Positions 40,433 to 50,385 are shown, counted from the first letter of the stretch. The stretch is DNA of 64,000 nt from Ruegeria sp. THAF33 (GCF_009363615.1 NZ_CP045385.1:682001-746000), one strand, 5' to 3'. Program-made: numbers and translations. The notes: generated by a model not told the origin, from the letters alone.

Positions 40433-42529
40433 ATGACAACTCAAGCGCTGCGCCTGGCCATCGATATTGGCGGCACGTTCACGGATACGGTTCTTGTCTC
40501 TGGCGAAGAGACGATACTTGCCTCGACCAAAACCCTGACCACACATCACAACCCCGCCGACGGAGCCATGCAAGGCGCAGCGCGCGTAATGCAACAGACA
40601 GGGCACCGTCTGAGCGAAGTCACCGGTTTCATTCACGGCACCACGCTGGCCACCAACGCGCTGATCGAAAAACGCGGCGCGGTCGTGGCAACCGTGACCA
40701 CCGAAGGGTTCAGGGACATTCTGGAAATCGCCTACGAGCGGCGCTATTCGCAATACGACATCAATCTGGACAATCCTGATCTGCTGGTGCCGCGTGAGCG
40801 CGCGCTGACGGTTCGCGAGCGCGTTTCGGCGGATGGCAAGGTATTGATACCGCTGGAAGACACAGCCATCGACGCGTTGTTGAAGGACATCGACGCCAGC
40901 GGAGCGGAAGCCGTCGCCATCTGCCTGATGCACGCATATGCAAACCCCGAGCACGAGCGCAGGCTGCGCGACATGCTGGCGGACAGGCGCCCCGATCTGA
41001 CCGTCTCGATTTCGTCGGACGTCAGCCCCGAAGCGCGCGAATTCGACCGGCTGTGCACGACAGTCGCCAACGCCTATATCCAGCCTCTGATGGCAACGTA
41101 TCTGGCCCGGTTTGTCCAGCAATTCGAGGCTCAGGGCGTCACCTGTCCGATCTTGATGATGACAGCGGGTGGTGGAATGTGCACCATGCGAACCGCCGCG
41201 CGGTTTCCGATCCGGCTGGTGGAATCCGGCCCTGCCGGCGGTGCCATTCTGGCCGCCCGCGTCGCCGCCCGCGCCGGTCTGGGCCAGGTATTGTCCTTTG
41301 ACGTCGGCGGCACCACCGCCAAACTGTGCCTGATCGACAACGCCCGTCCTCAGACCTCGCGCCAGTTCGAGATTGCCCGCGCCGCACGGTTTATCAAAGG
41401 GTCCGGAATGCCGGTACGTATACCGGTCATCGAAATGATCGAGATCGGCGCCGGAGGCGGTTCGATTGCCGGGGTTGACCGGTTGGGGCGGCTGACCGTG
41501 GGGCCAAAATCAGCGGGATCCGAGCCCGGCCCCGTCGCCTTCATGCGCGGCGGAACCGAACCCACGGTGACTGACAGTGATATTGCACTGGGATATATCG
41601 TACCCGACACGTTTGCCGAGGGGCATATTCAGCTTGATCCAGAAGCGTCGAAACGGGCGCTGAGCCGGGTGATCGGGTCAAAGCTGGATCTGGATGCCGT
41701 AGGCGCCGCCGATGGCGTCAGCCGTATCGTCGACGAAAGCATGGCCAGCGCGGGTCGGATGCATGCGGTGGAATCCGGCAAGGACCTTGGCCCACGAACA
41801 ATGATAGCGTTTGGGGGCAACGGGCCATTGCACGCCAGCCGGGTCGCGCGATCCGCCGGGGTCAGCCGCATCGTGATCCCGCCCGATCCCGGTGTCGGAT
41901 CGGCCGTCGGCTTCCTGTTCGCGCCGGTGTCTTTCGAGATCGTCCGCTCGCGTTATACGTTGCTGGGCAGCATGGACATGAACGGGATCAACACGCTGTT
42001 CGAAGCCATGATTTCCGAGGCAAGAGAAGTTGTCTTCCAAGGGGTCGGCGATGTCCCGACCCAGACGCTGCGCACTGCCTTCATGCGCTACAACGGACAA
42101 GGGCACGAGATCGAGATCACCCTTCCCGACCGCCCCCTGACCGCCGAAGATATCGTGCTGCTGACCGCTGCTTTCGAACAGGAATACCGCAAGCAATTCT
42201 CGCGTCCGGTACCAGGAATGCAGATCGAGATTCTCAATTGGGCGGTGCGTGTCGCGACCTGTGACAGTGGCGTGCCGGCGGTTCCTGAAACGCCCCGGTT
42301 GAAGACAATCTCGGCGCCGGAAACCCGTCCGATCACCTGTGACGTGGACGGAGTATCGAAACCAGCGGCCTTCGTTGCCCGAGCGGATCTGAAGCCCGGC
42401 GACCACCTTCACGGCCCCGCATTGATCACCGAACCGCAGACAACCACGCTCGTATCCGCCGACTTCTCGGCGCATGTGGATGCCATGGGAAACCTCGTCC
42501 TTGTACAGGACCAGAAAGGAGGCGCATGA
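40433..42529 (+). CDS. hyuA: HyuA-type hydantoinase/oxoprolinase subunit A
   Basis: 698 residues from ATG 40433 (MTTQALRLAIDIGG); an in-frame GTG at 40406 adds nine residues. ATP-binding ASKHA-like fold: LAIDIGGTFTDTVLV at the N-terminus, HGTTLATNALIEKRGA (about 70-85), LSFDVGGTTAKLCLID (about 285-300) and GAGGGSIAGVD. The family (N-methylhydantoinase A, 5-oxoprolinase A half, acetone carboxylase beta) uses ATP to activate a carbonyl or amide for ring opening or carboxylation by the B subunit. Its stop overlaps hyuB. The substrate is not readable from sequence. Confidence 0.87.
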   Translation: MTTQALRLAIDIGGTFTDTVLVSGEETILASTKTLTTHHNPADGAMQGAARVMQQTGHRLSEVTGFIHGTTLATNALIEKRGAVVATVTTEGFRDILEIAYERRYSQYDINLDNPDLLVPRERALTVRERVSADGKVLIPLEDTAIDALLKDIDASGAEAVAICLMHAYANPEHERRLRDMLADRRPDLTVSISSDVSPEAREFDRLCTTVANAYIQPLMATYLARFVQQFEAQGVTCPILMMTAGGGMCTMRTAARFPIRLVESGPAGGAILAARVAARAGLGQVLSFDVGGTTAKLCLIDNARPQTSRQFEIARAARFIKGSGMPVRIPVIEMIEIGAGGGSIAGVDRLGRLTVGPKSAGSEPGPVAFMRGGTEPTVTDSDIALGYIVPDTFAEGHIQLDPEASKRALSRVIGSKLDLDAVGAADGVSRIVDESMASAGRMHAVESGKDLGPRTMIAFGGNGPLHASRVARSAGVSRIVIPPDPGVGSAVGFLFAPVSFEIVRSRYTLLGSMDMNGINTLFEAMISEAREVVFQGVGDVPTQTLRTAFMRYNGQGHEIEITLPDRPLTAEDIVLLTAAFEQEYRKQFSRPVPGMQIEILNWAVRVATCDSGVPAVPETPRLKTISAPETRPITCDVDGVSKPAAFVARADLKPGDHLHGPALITEPQTTTLVSADFSAHVDAMGNLVLVQDQKGGA

Positions 42530-44193
42530 TGTCGTCCGATCTTTCACACGATCTTTCGCCCGCCCGATTGCAGGTGATGTGGAATCGTCTGCTGGCCGTG
42601 GTAGAAGAACAGGGCCAAACCCTGATCCGTGCCGCCTTCAGCCCGATTGTACGCGAATGCGGTGACATCTCTGCCGGGATATTTGACGCCGATGGCCGGA
42701 TGCTGGCGCAGGCCGTGACCGGCACGCCGGGGCACATCAACACCATGGCCGAGGCGGTGCAGCACCTACGCCGGGCTTTCCCGGTTCAGACCATGAAGCC
42801 GGGCGACATCTACATGACGAACGACCCATGGCTTGCCTCGGGGCACCTGAACGATTTTCTGCTGATGATGCCCGCATTCAAGGATGGCAAGGTGGTGGGC
42901 TTTACCTCCTGCACCTCGCATCTTGTTGATCTGGGTGGGTTGGGCATGGGCCCCGAAGGTTCCGACATCTATGACGAGGGCCTGCTGATCCCGCCCTGCA
43001 AGCTGGTTGAAGAGGGCACTCCCAACGCTTTGCTGCTGGACATCATCCGCGCCAACAGCCGCGAACCCATCGCCAATGATGGCGACATCTATGCACTGAT
43101 CGCCTGTTGCGAAGCCGGGGTTGCAAGGCTGCTGTCGATGATGGAGGAATTTGGCCTCGACGATCTAGGGACGCTCGGCTCGTACATCATCGACACGTCG
43201 CGCCGCGGCACGCTGGAGGCCATCGCCGACGTGCCCGAAGGTGTCTACAAGAATGTTCTGAAGATGGACGGCTATGAGAATGAGCTGGAGCTGCACGCGA
43301 CCCTGACCGTAAGAAAGAACGGCATGCATGTGGATTTCTCGGGCACCTCGGGCTGTTCGCGCAAGGGCATCAACGTGCCGCTGAACTATGCCACCGCCTA
43401 TACGGTGTTTGCCTTGCGCTGCATTGTCGGCGCGGACATTCCCAACAATGCGGGATCGCTGGAGCCGTTTACCGTTGACGGGCCAAAGGGCTGCATCCTG
43501 AACGCGCAGCGCCCGGTGCCGGTTGCGATGCGGCATACCCTGGGTCAGGTCACGCCCGATCTGGTTCTGGGCTGCCTGCATCAGGCCCTGCCCGATGCGG
43601 TCCCGGCCGAAGGCGCAAGTTGCATGTTCGACCTGCCCATGCGCCACGCGCCCGAAGTGGCCCGTGATGGCGGTCGCGAATTCGCGGTGGAACCCGTGCA
43701 CAATGGCGGAACCGGCGCGCGACCTCATGCCGATGGTCTGTCGGCCACGGCCTATCCGTCCGGGGTGTTCGGCAGTCAGGTCGAGATCACCGAAAGCGTC
43801 GCACCCGTGACGATCTGGCGGCGCGAACTGCGCCCAGATTCCGGCGGCGCGGGCAAGTATCGCGGCGGGCTGGGGCAGCGGATCGAGATGACCTCGTCCA
43901 ACGGGGCGCCCTTTATCGTTTTCCTGTCGGTCGAACGGCTGAAATACCCGGCGCTTGGCCGTATGGGCGGCAGACCCGGCGCGCCCGGTCGCATCCGTTT
44001 CAGGGACGGTGCAAACGATATTCCGGGCAAAGGAGAATTGCGGGTGGAACACGGTGATTACCTGATCTTCGATACACCGGGCGGCGGCGGCTTTGGCGAC
44101 CCTGCCGAACGCGACCCGGATGCGCTGGCACTGGACATCAAACGCGGGTTGGTAAGTGCGCAAGGCGCCAGGATTTACGGGGGTGACGCATGA
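42526..44193 (+). CDS. hyuB: HyuB-type hydantoinase/oxoprolinase subunit B
   Basis: 555 residues, ATGA overlap with hyuA. Family motifs: AFSPIVRECGDISAGIFDADG, GDIYMTNDPWLASGHLNDF, HVDFSGTSGCSRKGINVPLNYATAY and the C-terminal DYLIFDTPGGGGFGDP. It is the catalytic partner of HyuA. The next gene, an aminotransferase, overlaps again as ATGA. The four genes hyuA-hyuB-aminotransferase-racemase are therefore one transcript and probably one pathway. Confidence 0.88.
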   Translation: MMSSDLSHDLSPARLQVMWNRLLAVVEEQGQTLIRAAFSPIVRECGDISAGIFDADGRMLAQAVTGTPGHINTMAEAVQHLRRAFPVQTMKPGDIYMTNDPWLASGHLNDFLLMMPAFKDGKVVGFTSCTSHLVDLGGLGMGPEGSDIYDEGLLIPPCKLVEEGTPNALLLDIIRANSREPIANDGDIYALIACCEAGVARLLSMMEEFGLDDLGTLGSYIIDTSRRGTLEAIADVPEGVYKNVLKMDGYENELELHATLTVRKNGMHVDFSGTSGCSRKGINVPLNYATAYTVFALRCIVGADIPNNAGSLEPFTVDGPKGCILNAQRPVPVAMRHTLGQVTPDLVLGCLHQALPDAVPAEGASCMFDLPMRHAPEVARDGGREFAVEPVHNGGTGARPHADGLSATAYPSGVFGSQVEITESVAPVTIWRRELRPDSGGAGKYRGGLGQRIEMTSSNGAPFIVFLSVERLKYPALGRMGGRPGAPGRIRFRDGANDIPGKGELRVEHGDYLIFDTPGGGGFGDPAERDPDALALDIKRGLVSAQGARIYGGDA

Positions 44194-45257
44194 TCCGACC
44201 GGTTCCTTACGTTGGCGCCATGGGCGCTTATGCGCTGGCTGATCCGAACGGCGCAGGCACGATTTCACTGGCGCAGAACGAAAGCGCCTTTCCCGCAAGC
44301 CCCGCCGCCGTTGCGGCCGGGCAGGCAGCGCTGGCGGATCTGGCCCTTTATCCAGATCCGGAATGGGCCGAAATGCGCTCGGCCATTGCCGAGGTGCACA
44401 GGCTCGACCCCGCGCGCATTTTATGTGGGGCGGGCTCGATGGAACTGATTGGCTGTCTGATCCGCGCCTTTGCCGGACCGGGCGATCAGGTGCTGGGCAC
44501 ACAATATGGCTATGCCTTTGTCGCCTCGGCCACAGCACAGGCACAGGCCGAATATGTGGCAGCGCCCGAGGTCAATTTGACCGTATCGGTGGACGCGCTG
44601 CTGGCCGCTGTCACACCTGCCACCCGCATCGTGTTCGTCTGCAATCCGGGCAACCCCACCGGCACGCTGATCCCGAATGACGAAATTGTCCGCCTGCGTT
44701 CGGATCTGCCTGGCGATACATTGCTGGTGGTGGACCAGGCCTATGCGGAATTTGCCGATGCCACGAACGATCCCGCGCAGATCTTTGCGCTGGTGGATCG
44801 GGGCGACACCGTGATCACGCGTACATGTTCCAAGGCCTACGGGCTGGCGGGGGCGCGGGCCGGCTGGGGCTGTTTCCCAAGCGAAATCTCGGGTGAGGTC
44901 CGCAAGCTTTTGAATCCCAACAATATCTCGATTGCCTCGCAGGCAGCGGCGGCGGCGGCGATGCGGGATCAGGCCCATATGCGCAACGTGGTCGCACGGA
45001 CAGCCGAAATTCGGGACCGGTTTGCGCAGGAATGCCGCGAACTGGGCCTGAGCGTGCCGGAAAGCCACACAAATTTCGTGCTGATCCGCTTTGCCTCAAC
45101 CGCGCAGGCACAGCGCGCCGACACGGCCCTGCGGGCTGAGCGCCTGATGATGCGCGGCATGGGCGGCTATGGTTTGTCGGACTGTTTGCGCGCCACGATC
45201 TGTGCGCCCGAGGTGATGGACAAGGCCCGCGACATCTTGAAAGGAGCGCTGACATGA
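44190..45257 (+). CDS. HisC-like class I/II PLP aminotransferase
   Basis: 355 residues. PLP-binding lysine in TCSKAYGLAGARAGW (about 210-224), and NPGNPTGTLIP and DQAYAEFAD motifs of the histidinol-phosphate aminotransferase clade. The N-terminus is SLAQNESAFP, like the LNxNExP of HisC proteins. It overlaps hyuB and the racemase gene as ATGA at both ends. The setting in a hydantoin/oxoproline-type cluster, away from his genes, argues for a catabolic amine or amino-acid substrate rather than histidine synthesis. Confidence 0.85.
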   Translation: MIRPVPYVGAMGAYALADPNGAGTISLAQNESAFPASPAAVAAGQAALADLALYPDPEWAEMRSAIAEVHRLDPARILCGAGSMELIGCLIRAFAGPGDQVLGTQYGYAFVASATAQAQAEYVAAPEVNLTVSVDALLAAVTPATRIVFVCNPGNPTGTLIPNDEIVRLRSDLPGDTLLVVDQAYAEFADATNDPAQIFALVDRGDTVITRTCSKAYGLAGARAGWGCFPSEISGEVRKLLNPNNISIASQAAAAAAMRDQAHMRNVVARTAEIRDRFAQECRELGLSVPESHTNFVLIRFASTAQAQRADTALRAERLMMRGMGGYGLSDCLRATICAPEVMDKARDILKGALT

Positions 45258-45991
45258 CCGAGACCCGCACAGCCGCCAAGATCGGGGTTCTGGTGCCCTT
45301 CACCAACACCAATCTGGAACCGGATATGGAGATGCTGCGACCGCCAAACACCACCATCCATTTCCAGCGCATGGGCGGCTATGACGTGAATGAAATTCCC
45401 GGCTCGGATCAAATGGCAGGTTTGGGCGCTTCGGATATCAGCCACGATCTGCGGATGATCTCGGGGGTGCGGCCCGATGTGGTGCTGTACGGCTGCACCT
45501 CGGCCACCCTGACCCATGGGCCGTCTTTCGACGCTGAGCTGGCGCAACAGATCAAATCGGAATCCGGTGCGCTGTCGCTGACCGCGGCCGGATCATTGAT
45601 CGCCGCAATCAAGGCACTGGGGGCCACGAAGGTCGGCTTTTCCTCGCCCTATCTGGGCGAAATAAACGCTCAGGCGATGGATTTCATGGCCCAGAACGGA
45701 ATCGAGACCGTTCGATGCGCCGATGTGGGCCGAAAGCTGGGTAATTACGGTCAGGGAGAGCTGACCCCGGACGACGTCTATGAACTGGCCTGTCAGGCCG
45801 ATCACCCGCAGGCACAGGCCATAATTCTCAGCTGCACCGACATGCGTTCGGTCGAGGCGATCGACCGGATTGAAGCAACGCTGGGCAAGCCGGTCGTCAC
45901 CTCAAATCAGGCGATGATGTTCTGCCTTATGCGGGCGCTGAACCTGCCGCGTCATGACGCGCTGCCGGGGCGATTGTTCGACCTGCTCTGA
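45254..45991 (+). CDS. Maleate isomerase / arylmalonate decarboxylase / Asp-Glu racemase family enzyme
   Basis: 245 residues, the normal size for the family. Two catalytic-type cysteines are present: Cys81 in LYGCTSATLTHG and Cys194 in ILSCTDMRSVEAI. GVLVPFTNTNLEPDMEML near the N-terminus matches maleate cis-trans isomerases and related decarboxylases. Two cysteines argue for isomerase or racemase over the one-cysteine arylmalonate decarboxylase. The gene is translationally coupled to the aminotransferase. It could isomerise a maleate-like intermediate or racemise an amino acid or hydantoin in this unassigned pathway. Confidence 0.83.
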   Translation: MTETRTAAKIGVLVPFTNTNLEPDMEMLRPPNTTIHFQRMGGYDVNEIPGSDQMAGLGASDISHDLRMISGVRPDVVLYGCTSATLTHGPSFDAELAQQIKSESGALSLTAAGSLIAAIKALGATKVGFSSPYLGEINAQAMDFMAQNGIETVRCADVGRKLGNYGQGELTPDDVYELACQADHPQAQAIILSCTDMRSVEAIDRIEATLGKPVVTSNQAMMFCLMRALNLPRHDALPGRLFDLL

Positions 45992-46182
45992 CCGGATCAG
46001 GGCGCAAGGCGACAATGTATAAAAGACAGCTCACCTCGAACGGGTCTTGGATCACCCAGACTTGCTCCCAGCTCCAATTCAACCTGTGCAGCGGGCGGCA
46101 GGGCCTGCATCATCGCCGCCATCAGGATCAAGGGTGCGGATTTGCCGGTCGGAACGCGTTTCAACGGCAGCTTCGGCAGATT

Positions 46183-47538
46183 TTACGTCTGGTCGGCGGG
46201 GGCGTAGATCAACGCGCCAAGGTCCGAGAATTTCGAGCCCGGCGCGCCCAACCCCAGAACCGCATCACGAATGGCGGCAGCACGGGATGCACCCATTGAT
46301 GGTGTCGCAAATTCCATGAATTTGTCGATCACTTCGGTCTCATCCATTGGCGCCTCGGGTCCGCCGCGTGCATGTACGTCGCCCGACTCGAGTATCCGCC
46401 CGTCGGTCAGAGTGATGCTGACATCGGCGAACCGGCTTTCGGGGAAACGGTCGGAATGGCGTGCGGCCTCTGAAACCGAGATACGCTCGACGATCGAGGC
46501 GACTAGCGGGTCGGCCAGGCCCGCACCGGTGATGTTCTCAACTCCGATCCGGCCATGCGCAACCATTGTTGCGACGGCAAATGGCAGCGAATACTGCGCC
46601 TTGGACGTATCATCCGGCATGCCCTGGAAAAGGCAGGCGCTTTCCCGAAACGTGTTTACATGAATCGCGGCAATATCGCGGTAAGTCAGGTCGTTTTCAC
46701 GCATGAGTGCACGGGTGGCATCAATTGCGGCGTGGGCCCAACGGCAGATCGGGTAGGGTTTGACATATTGATGCTCCATTTGCCAGAAATCGCCCAGATC
46801 TTGCCAATGGGGGGCAACGTCTGCCGCTTCGATGGTGATGGCCGGTGCCCCGGTAAAGCCTTTCTCGGCCAATACCGCTGAAGAAATGCCAACCAACGCG
46901 CCCCAGCCCGAACCGTCATGTAGCATAGTGGGATTGGCGATCTCGCGCATCATCTGGCTGCGCGGGCCGTGATATTCGGCAATCCCCATGGCCTGCCGCA
47001 TCTGTTCGGCCGTCAAACCGCGCAAGCGCGCCGCCACAGCCACCACGCCAAGCGCGTTCCAAGCTCCGGATGTGTGATAATCGCTGACGGTGTCATGCAA
47101 CGAAATGCCCGCGCGTCCCGCGACCTCGTATCCAACGATCACCGCCGCCAGCGCTTCGGGGCCTGAAAAATCTTGAATGGTTTCAGCCAGTGCCGCCAGT
47201 GCGGGAACGACGACAACCCCGATGTGGCCTTTGGTCGGATTGTATCCATCATGGCCGTCCAGATTGTCGGTCTGTGTGGCCGCTGCATAGGCCGCACCCG
47301 CGACGCTGACGCGACGACCGTCGAAAAGCATGCGCGCGCTCAGCCCCGGATCGCCCGCGCCAAACAGCGCTACCGCACTCTCGCGTGCAATCTGTCCGGC
47401 CTGCATCGGCCCCGATCCTATGGTGATCCCCAGCGTATCCAGCAGCATCAACGCTGCTGCCTTGCGTGCGGTGTCGGGAAAATCCTGCGCGGCACGATTC
47501 AGCGCAAAATCTGCAACGGTCTGAAAGGTATCTGTCAC
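46183..47538 (-). CDS. MmgE/PrpD family protein
   Basis: 451 residues. N-terminal helical domain: DTLGITIGSGPM, AAYAAATQTDNLDGHDGYNPTKGHIGVVVVPA, the region where the family binds substrate, and ASGAWNALGVVAVAARLRGL. The fold includes 2-methylcitrate dehydratase, iminodisuccinate epimerase and cis-aconitate decarboxylase. It faces the hyu operon convergently and is divergent from a LysR gene. The clustered presence of a maleate-isomerase-family enzyme hints at a dicarboxylate or iminodisuccinate-like substrate, but this is inference. Confidence 0.85.
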   Translation of the reverse strand: MTDTFQTVADFALNRAAQDFPDTARKAAALMLLDTLGITIGSGPMQAGQIARESAVALFGAGDPGLSARMLFDGRRVSVAGAAYAAATQTDNLDGHDGYNPTKGHIGVVVVPALAALAETIQDFSGPEALAAVIVGYEVAGRAGISLHDTVSDYHTSGAWNALGVVAVAARLRGLTAEQMRQAMGIAEYHGPRSQMMREIANPTMLHDGSGWGALVGISSAVLAEKGFTGAPAITIEAADVAPHWQDLGDFWQMEHQYVKPYPICRWAHAAIDATRALMRENDLTYRDIAAIHVNTFRESACLFQGMPDDTSKAQYSLPFAVATMVAHGRIGVENITGAGLADPLVASIVERISVSEAARHSDRFPESRFADVSITLTDGRILESGDVHARGGPEAPMDETEVIDKFMEFATPSMGASRAAAIRDAVLGLGAPGSKFSDLGALIYAPADQT

Positions 47539-47767
47539 GGTGTCCAGTCGAGGTTTTTCTTTCGGGTTCCGGTTACAAGAAAAAGCCTATGTGAGTTTGC
47601 GCATAGCGGCACGAAAACAATCATGGGGCAATGGCCCCGGATTATTTGTGACTAGGACCAGATCACATTTCGAGGCAGAACCATACGTGTGAGTCGCTTA
47701 TGGGCAAGACAGCAAGCCCTGGGCTTATTAATTCTTTGCGATGTGCCTTGCCTGAGAAACGTCCGTC
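47539..47767. promoter_or_regulatory. Divergent region between the MmgE/PrpD and LysR genes
   Basis: 229 bases between divergent starts, including AT-rich stretches near 47640-47680 and 47725-47745. It should contain both promoters and the LysR site. No operator was identified with confidence. Confidence 0.35.
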
Positions 47768-48655
47768 ATGATGAATCTTCCACACCTGACCTTTCTTCGC
47801 TCGTTCGAAGCGGCGGCACGGCACCTGAGCTTTACCGCTGCTGCCGAAGAGCTGAACTGCACCCAATCTGCCGTCAGCAATCATGTCCGCTCGTTGGAAG
47901 AGTTTTTGCAGCGCCCCCTGTTCGTGCGCCATCCCCGTTCCCTGTCGCTGACAGATGTGGGCGAGGCCTATCTGCCGTCAGTGCGCCATGCCCTCCAGGA
48001 AATCAACGCTGCCACGCAATCGGTCATCGTGCGGTCGCATACCCGCAAAGTGGTGGTTTCTTGCCCGGTCAGTCTGGCCGAGAACTGGTTGCCGGATGTG
48101 ATCCGTGGTTTCAACGCGGTGCATCCCGATATTGATCTGACGGTTCATGGCACTGTCTGGACTGATGTCGAACCAAATGTTTCGGACATCTCGCTGACAA
48201 TCAATCATGTCGACGATGTGTCGCCGGACGCCCAACGTTTGTGGGTCGAAAAGCTGGCCTTGGTCTGTGCGCCCGGCTTTCTGGTCGATGGCGCGCCGCT
48301 GACCGACCCCAAGCAATTGCAGAATGCACCGCTGATCCATATCCTGGGCCGCCCCTCCTATTGGGAGCACGCGGCGCGGCATTTCGGGTTGTCCGATCTG
48401 AGCCAGAAGGGTGGGTTGCGGACGAATGTCTCGAATCTGGCGATGGAAATGGCCGCCAAGTCACTGGGATGCGTCGCCCTGCCCCGGTCGCTGGCCCGGT
48501 CCTATGTCGAGCGGGGGCTGCTGATCGAGCCTTTCCGGTTTGATCTGAACAGTCCCTGGACCTATTTCGTGCGTCTCAAGGAAAAACCCGTTTCACCACC
48601 GGTCCGGCTGTTTCGGAACTGGCTGTTGCAAGCCGCCGCTGAAATGGACAGCTGA
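47768..48655 (+). CDS. LysR-family regulator (GcvA-like)
   Basis: 295 residues. HTH at about 1-62 (PHLTFLRSFEAAARHLSFTAAAEELNCTQSAVSNHVRSLE in the family order) and an effector domain with WLPDVIRGFNAVHPDIDLTVHG. The overall pattern is of the GcvA/AmpR group. It is divergent from the MmgE/PrpD gene and is the only regulator of the hyu-side cluster, so it likely controls both. A T-tract hairpin follows the stop. Confidence 0.85.
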   Translation: MMNLPHLTFLRSFEAAARHLSFTAAAEELNCTQSAVSNHVRSLEEFLQRPLFVRHPRSLSLTDVGEAYLPSVRHALQEINAATQSVIVRSHTRKVVVSCPVSLAENWLPDVIRGFNAVHPDIDLTVHGTVWTDVEPNVSDISLTINHVDDVSPDAQRLWVEKLALVCAPGFLVDGAPLTDPKQLQNAPLIHILGRPSYWEHAARHFGLSDLSQKGGLRTNVSNLAMEMAAKSLGCVALPRSLARSYVERGLLIEPFRFDLNSPWTYFVRLKEKPVSPPVRLFRNWLLQAAAEMDS

Positions 48656-49028
48656 TCGACCGGTCATTTGCCGGGGCATGTCACGCGGCCCCTATTTTCT
48701 TTTGCCAGCCAGTTTGTTGGTGGCGAGAACGCGCAATCACTTCCGCGCGTCATCAATACCCAAGGCAGGGGCTCTTCCAGCCATCAACAGCACCTTCTGT
48801 ACAACCGAGTTTCGACGCCAACCGGTTTTTCCTGGTCCTCGGGTCAACTGAACAAAGCGGTCATAATAGCGATTTCGAAGGGTTTTGCACCATCTGCGCT
48901 TCTATTGCCTCAATATCCGCAAGAATCTATGGGATGCATCACGCAACTGCTGACGGCCATTGAAACCGGCGTCAGTTTCTTTGATTGTGCCCACGCCGTC
49001 CGTGGTAATTGGTAAGAAGGATTTTTGG
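48656..49028. other. 373-base gap before ugd with a LysR terminator
   Basis: A GC stem, GGGGC (48673-48677) with GCCCC (48688-48692), followed by TATTTTCTTTT, should end the LysR transcript. The rest of the gap has no convincing gene; a frame across 48668-49015 has no family resemblance. The last 50 bases hold the ugd ribosome site GAAGGA. Confidence 0.55.
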
Positions 49029-50333
49029 ATGCGTATTGCAATGATCGGCACCGGTTATGTTGGCTTAGTGTCCGGTGTATGCTTTTCGGACTTTGGTCAT
49101 GACGTGATTTGCGTCGACAAGGCTGAGCAAAAGATCGACATGCTCAAGGCCGGAGAAGTGCCGATCTATGAACCGGGCTTGGATGTGCTGATGGCAAAAA
49201 ACGTTGCTGCCGGTCGCCTGAGTTTTTCAACCGATCTGAAAACAGCAGTTGATGGCGCCGATGCGGTTTTCATCGCGGTCGGAACTCCGACCCGACGAGG
49301 GGACGGCCACGCGGATTTGACCTATGTGATGGCCGCGGCAGAAGAGATCGCCCAAGCGGTTACCGGTTACACGGTCATCGTCACCAAATCGACCGTGCCG
49401 GTGGGAACAAACAGAAGAGTTCAGGAGGTCGTTGCGGTCGCCAACCCCGCAGCCGAATTCGACGTGGCCTCGAACCCTGAATTTCTGCGCGAAGGCGCTG
49501 CAATCGATGACTTCATGCGCCCCGATCGCGTCGTGGTGGGTGTGGAAAACGATCGCGCCGCCGAAGTGATGGCCGAGATTTACCGACCGCTTTATCTGCG
49601 TGACTTTCCGATCCTGACCACCGATCTGGAAAGCGCCGAGATGATCAAATACGCCGCCAACGCGTTTCTGGCGACCAAGATCACTTTCATCAATGAAATC
49701 GCGGGCCTGTGTGAAAAGGTCGGTGCGGATGTCAAGGAAGTTTCCCGCGGCATCGGTCTGGACGGACGAATTGGCAACAAATTTCTGCACGCGGGGCCGG
49801 GCTATGGTGGCTCTTGTTTTCCGAAGGATACCGCCGCGCTGGCGCGGATCGGGCAGGATCATGCCTATCCGATGCAGATTACGGAAACCGTCATTCGGGT
49901 GAATGACGAGGTCAAGAAACGGATGATCGAGAAAATCCGCGACGCCTGCGACGACCGCCTTAACGGCAAGACGGTGGCGGTTCTGGGTGTCACTTTCAAA
50001 CCCAACACGGACGACATGCGCGACGCGCCATCACTGTCCATCATTCCCGCTTTGATCGGCGGAGGGGCCAAAGTGCGCGTCGTCGATCCGCAGGGCAAAA
50101 CGGAAGGCGATGCGCTATTGCCCGGGGTCGAATGGTGCGACGATCCCTATACAGCGGTCCAAGGGGCTGACGTTGTGGTGTTGCTGACAGAGTGGAACGA
50201 GTTCCGCGCGTTGAACCTGACCGAGCTGGCCGGTTCCATGAACTCTGCCAGAATGGTGGATCTGCGCAATATCTATTCGAAGTCACAGGCGCTGAAATCC
50301 GGCTTTGAAACCTATGTCGGTGTTGGACGCTGA
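49029..50333 (+). CDS. ugd: UDP-glucose 6-dehydrogenase
   Basis: 434 residues from ATG 49029 (MRIAMIGTGYVGLVSG). Rossmann NAD loop GTGYVG (7-12), TPTRRGDGHADLTYV (about 87-100), STVPVGT (121-127), Lys207 and Asn211 in KYAANAFLA, and the catalytic Cys263 in GPGYGGSCFPKD. It oxidises UDP-glucose twice to UDP-glucuronate, a precursor for exopolysaccharide or lipopolysaccharide sugars. No glycosyltransferase gene adjoins it. A hairpin follows the stop. Confidence 0.94.
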   Translation: MRIAMIGTGYVGLVSGVCFSDFGHDVICVDKAEQKIDMLKAGEVPIYEPGLDVLMAKNVAAGRLSFSTDLKTAVDGADAVFIAVGTPTRRGDGHADLTYVMAAAEEIAQAVTGYTVIVTKSTVPVGTNRRVQEVVAVANPAAEFDVASNPEFLREGAAIDDFMRPDRVVVGVENDRAAEVMAEIYRPLYLRDFPILTTDLESAEMIKYAANAFLATKITFINEIAGLCEKVGADVKEVSRGIGLDGRIGNKFLHAGPGYGGSCFPKDTAALARIGQDHAYPMQITETVIRVNDEVKKRMIEKIRDACDDRLNGKTVAVLGVTFKPNTDDMRDAPSLSIIPALIGGGAKVRVVDPQGKTEGDALLPGVEWCDDPYTAVQGADVVVLLTEWNEFRALNLTELAGSMNSARMVDLRNIYSKSQALKSGFETYVGVGR

Positions 50334-50365
50334 ACGCACACCACCTGTTGGATCAAACGCGCCCA

Positions 50366-50385
50366 CCGGACCCGCTTGGGTCCGG
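50366..50385. terminator. Hairpin between ugd and the convergent desaturase-family gene
   Basis: CCGGACCC (50366-50373) and GGGTCCGG (50378-50385) form a perfect 8-bp stem with a four-base loop in the 72-base convergent gap. No long T-tract follows on either side. Confidence 0.6.

Noticed and set aside
46009..46035. A frame beginning MYKRQ, close to the end of the Nextera transposase adapter sequence
   Set aside because: The 14-base stretch TGTATAAAAGACAG differs from the adapter by one base, the match is short, and flanking genes are intact and correctly ordered. Chance or a sequencing remnant cannot be told apart from sequence alone, so I report no feature.
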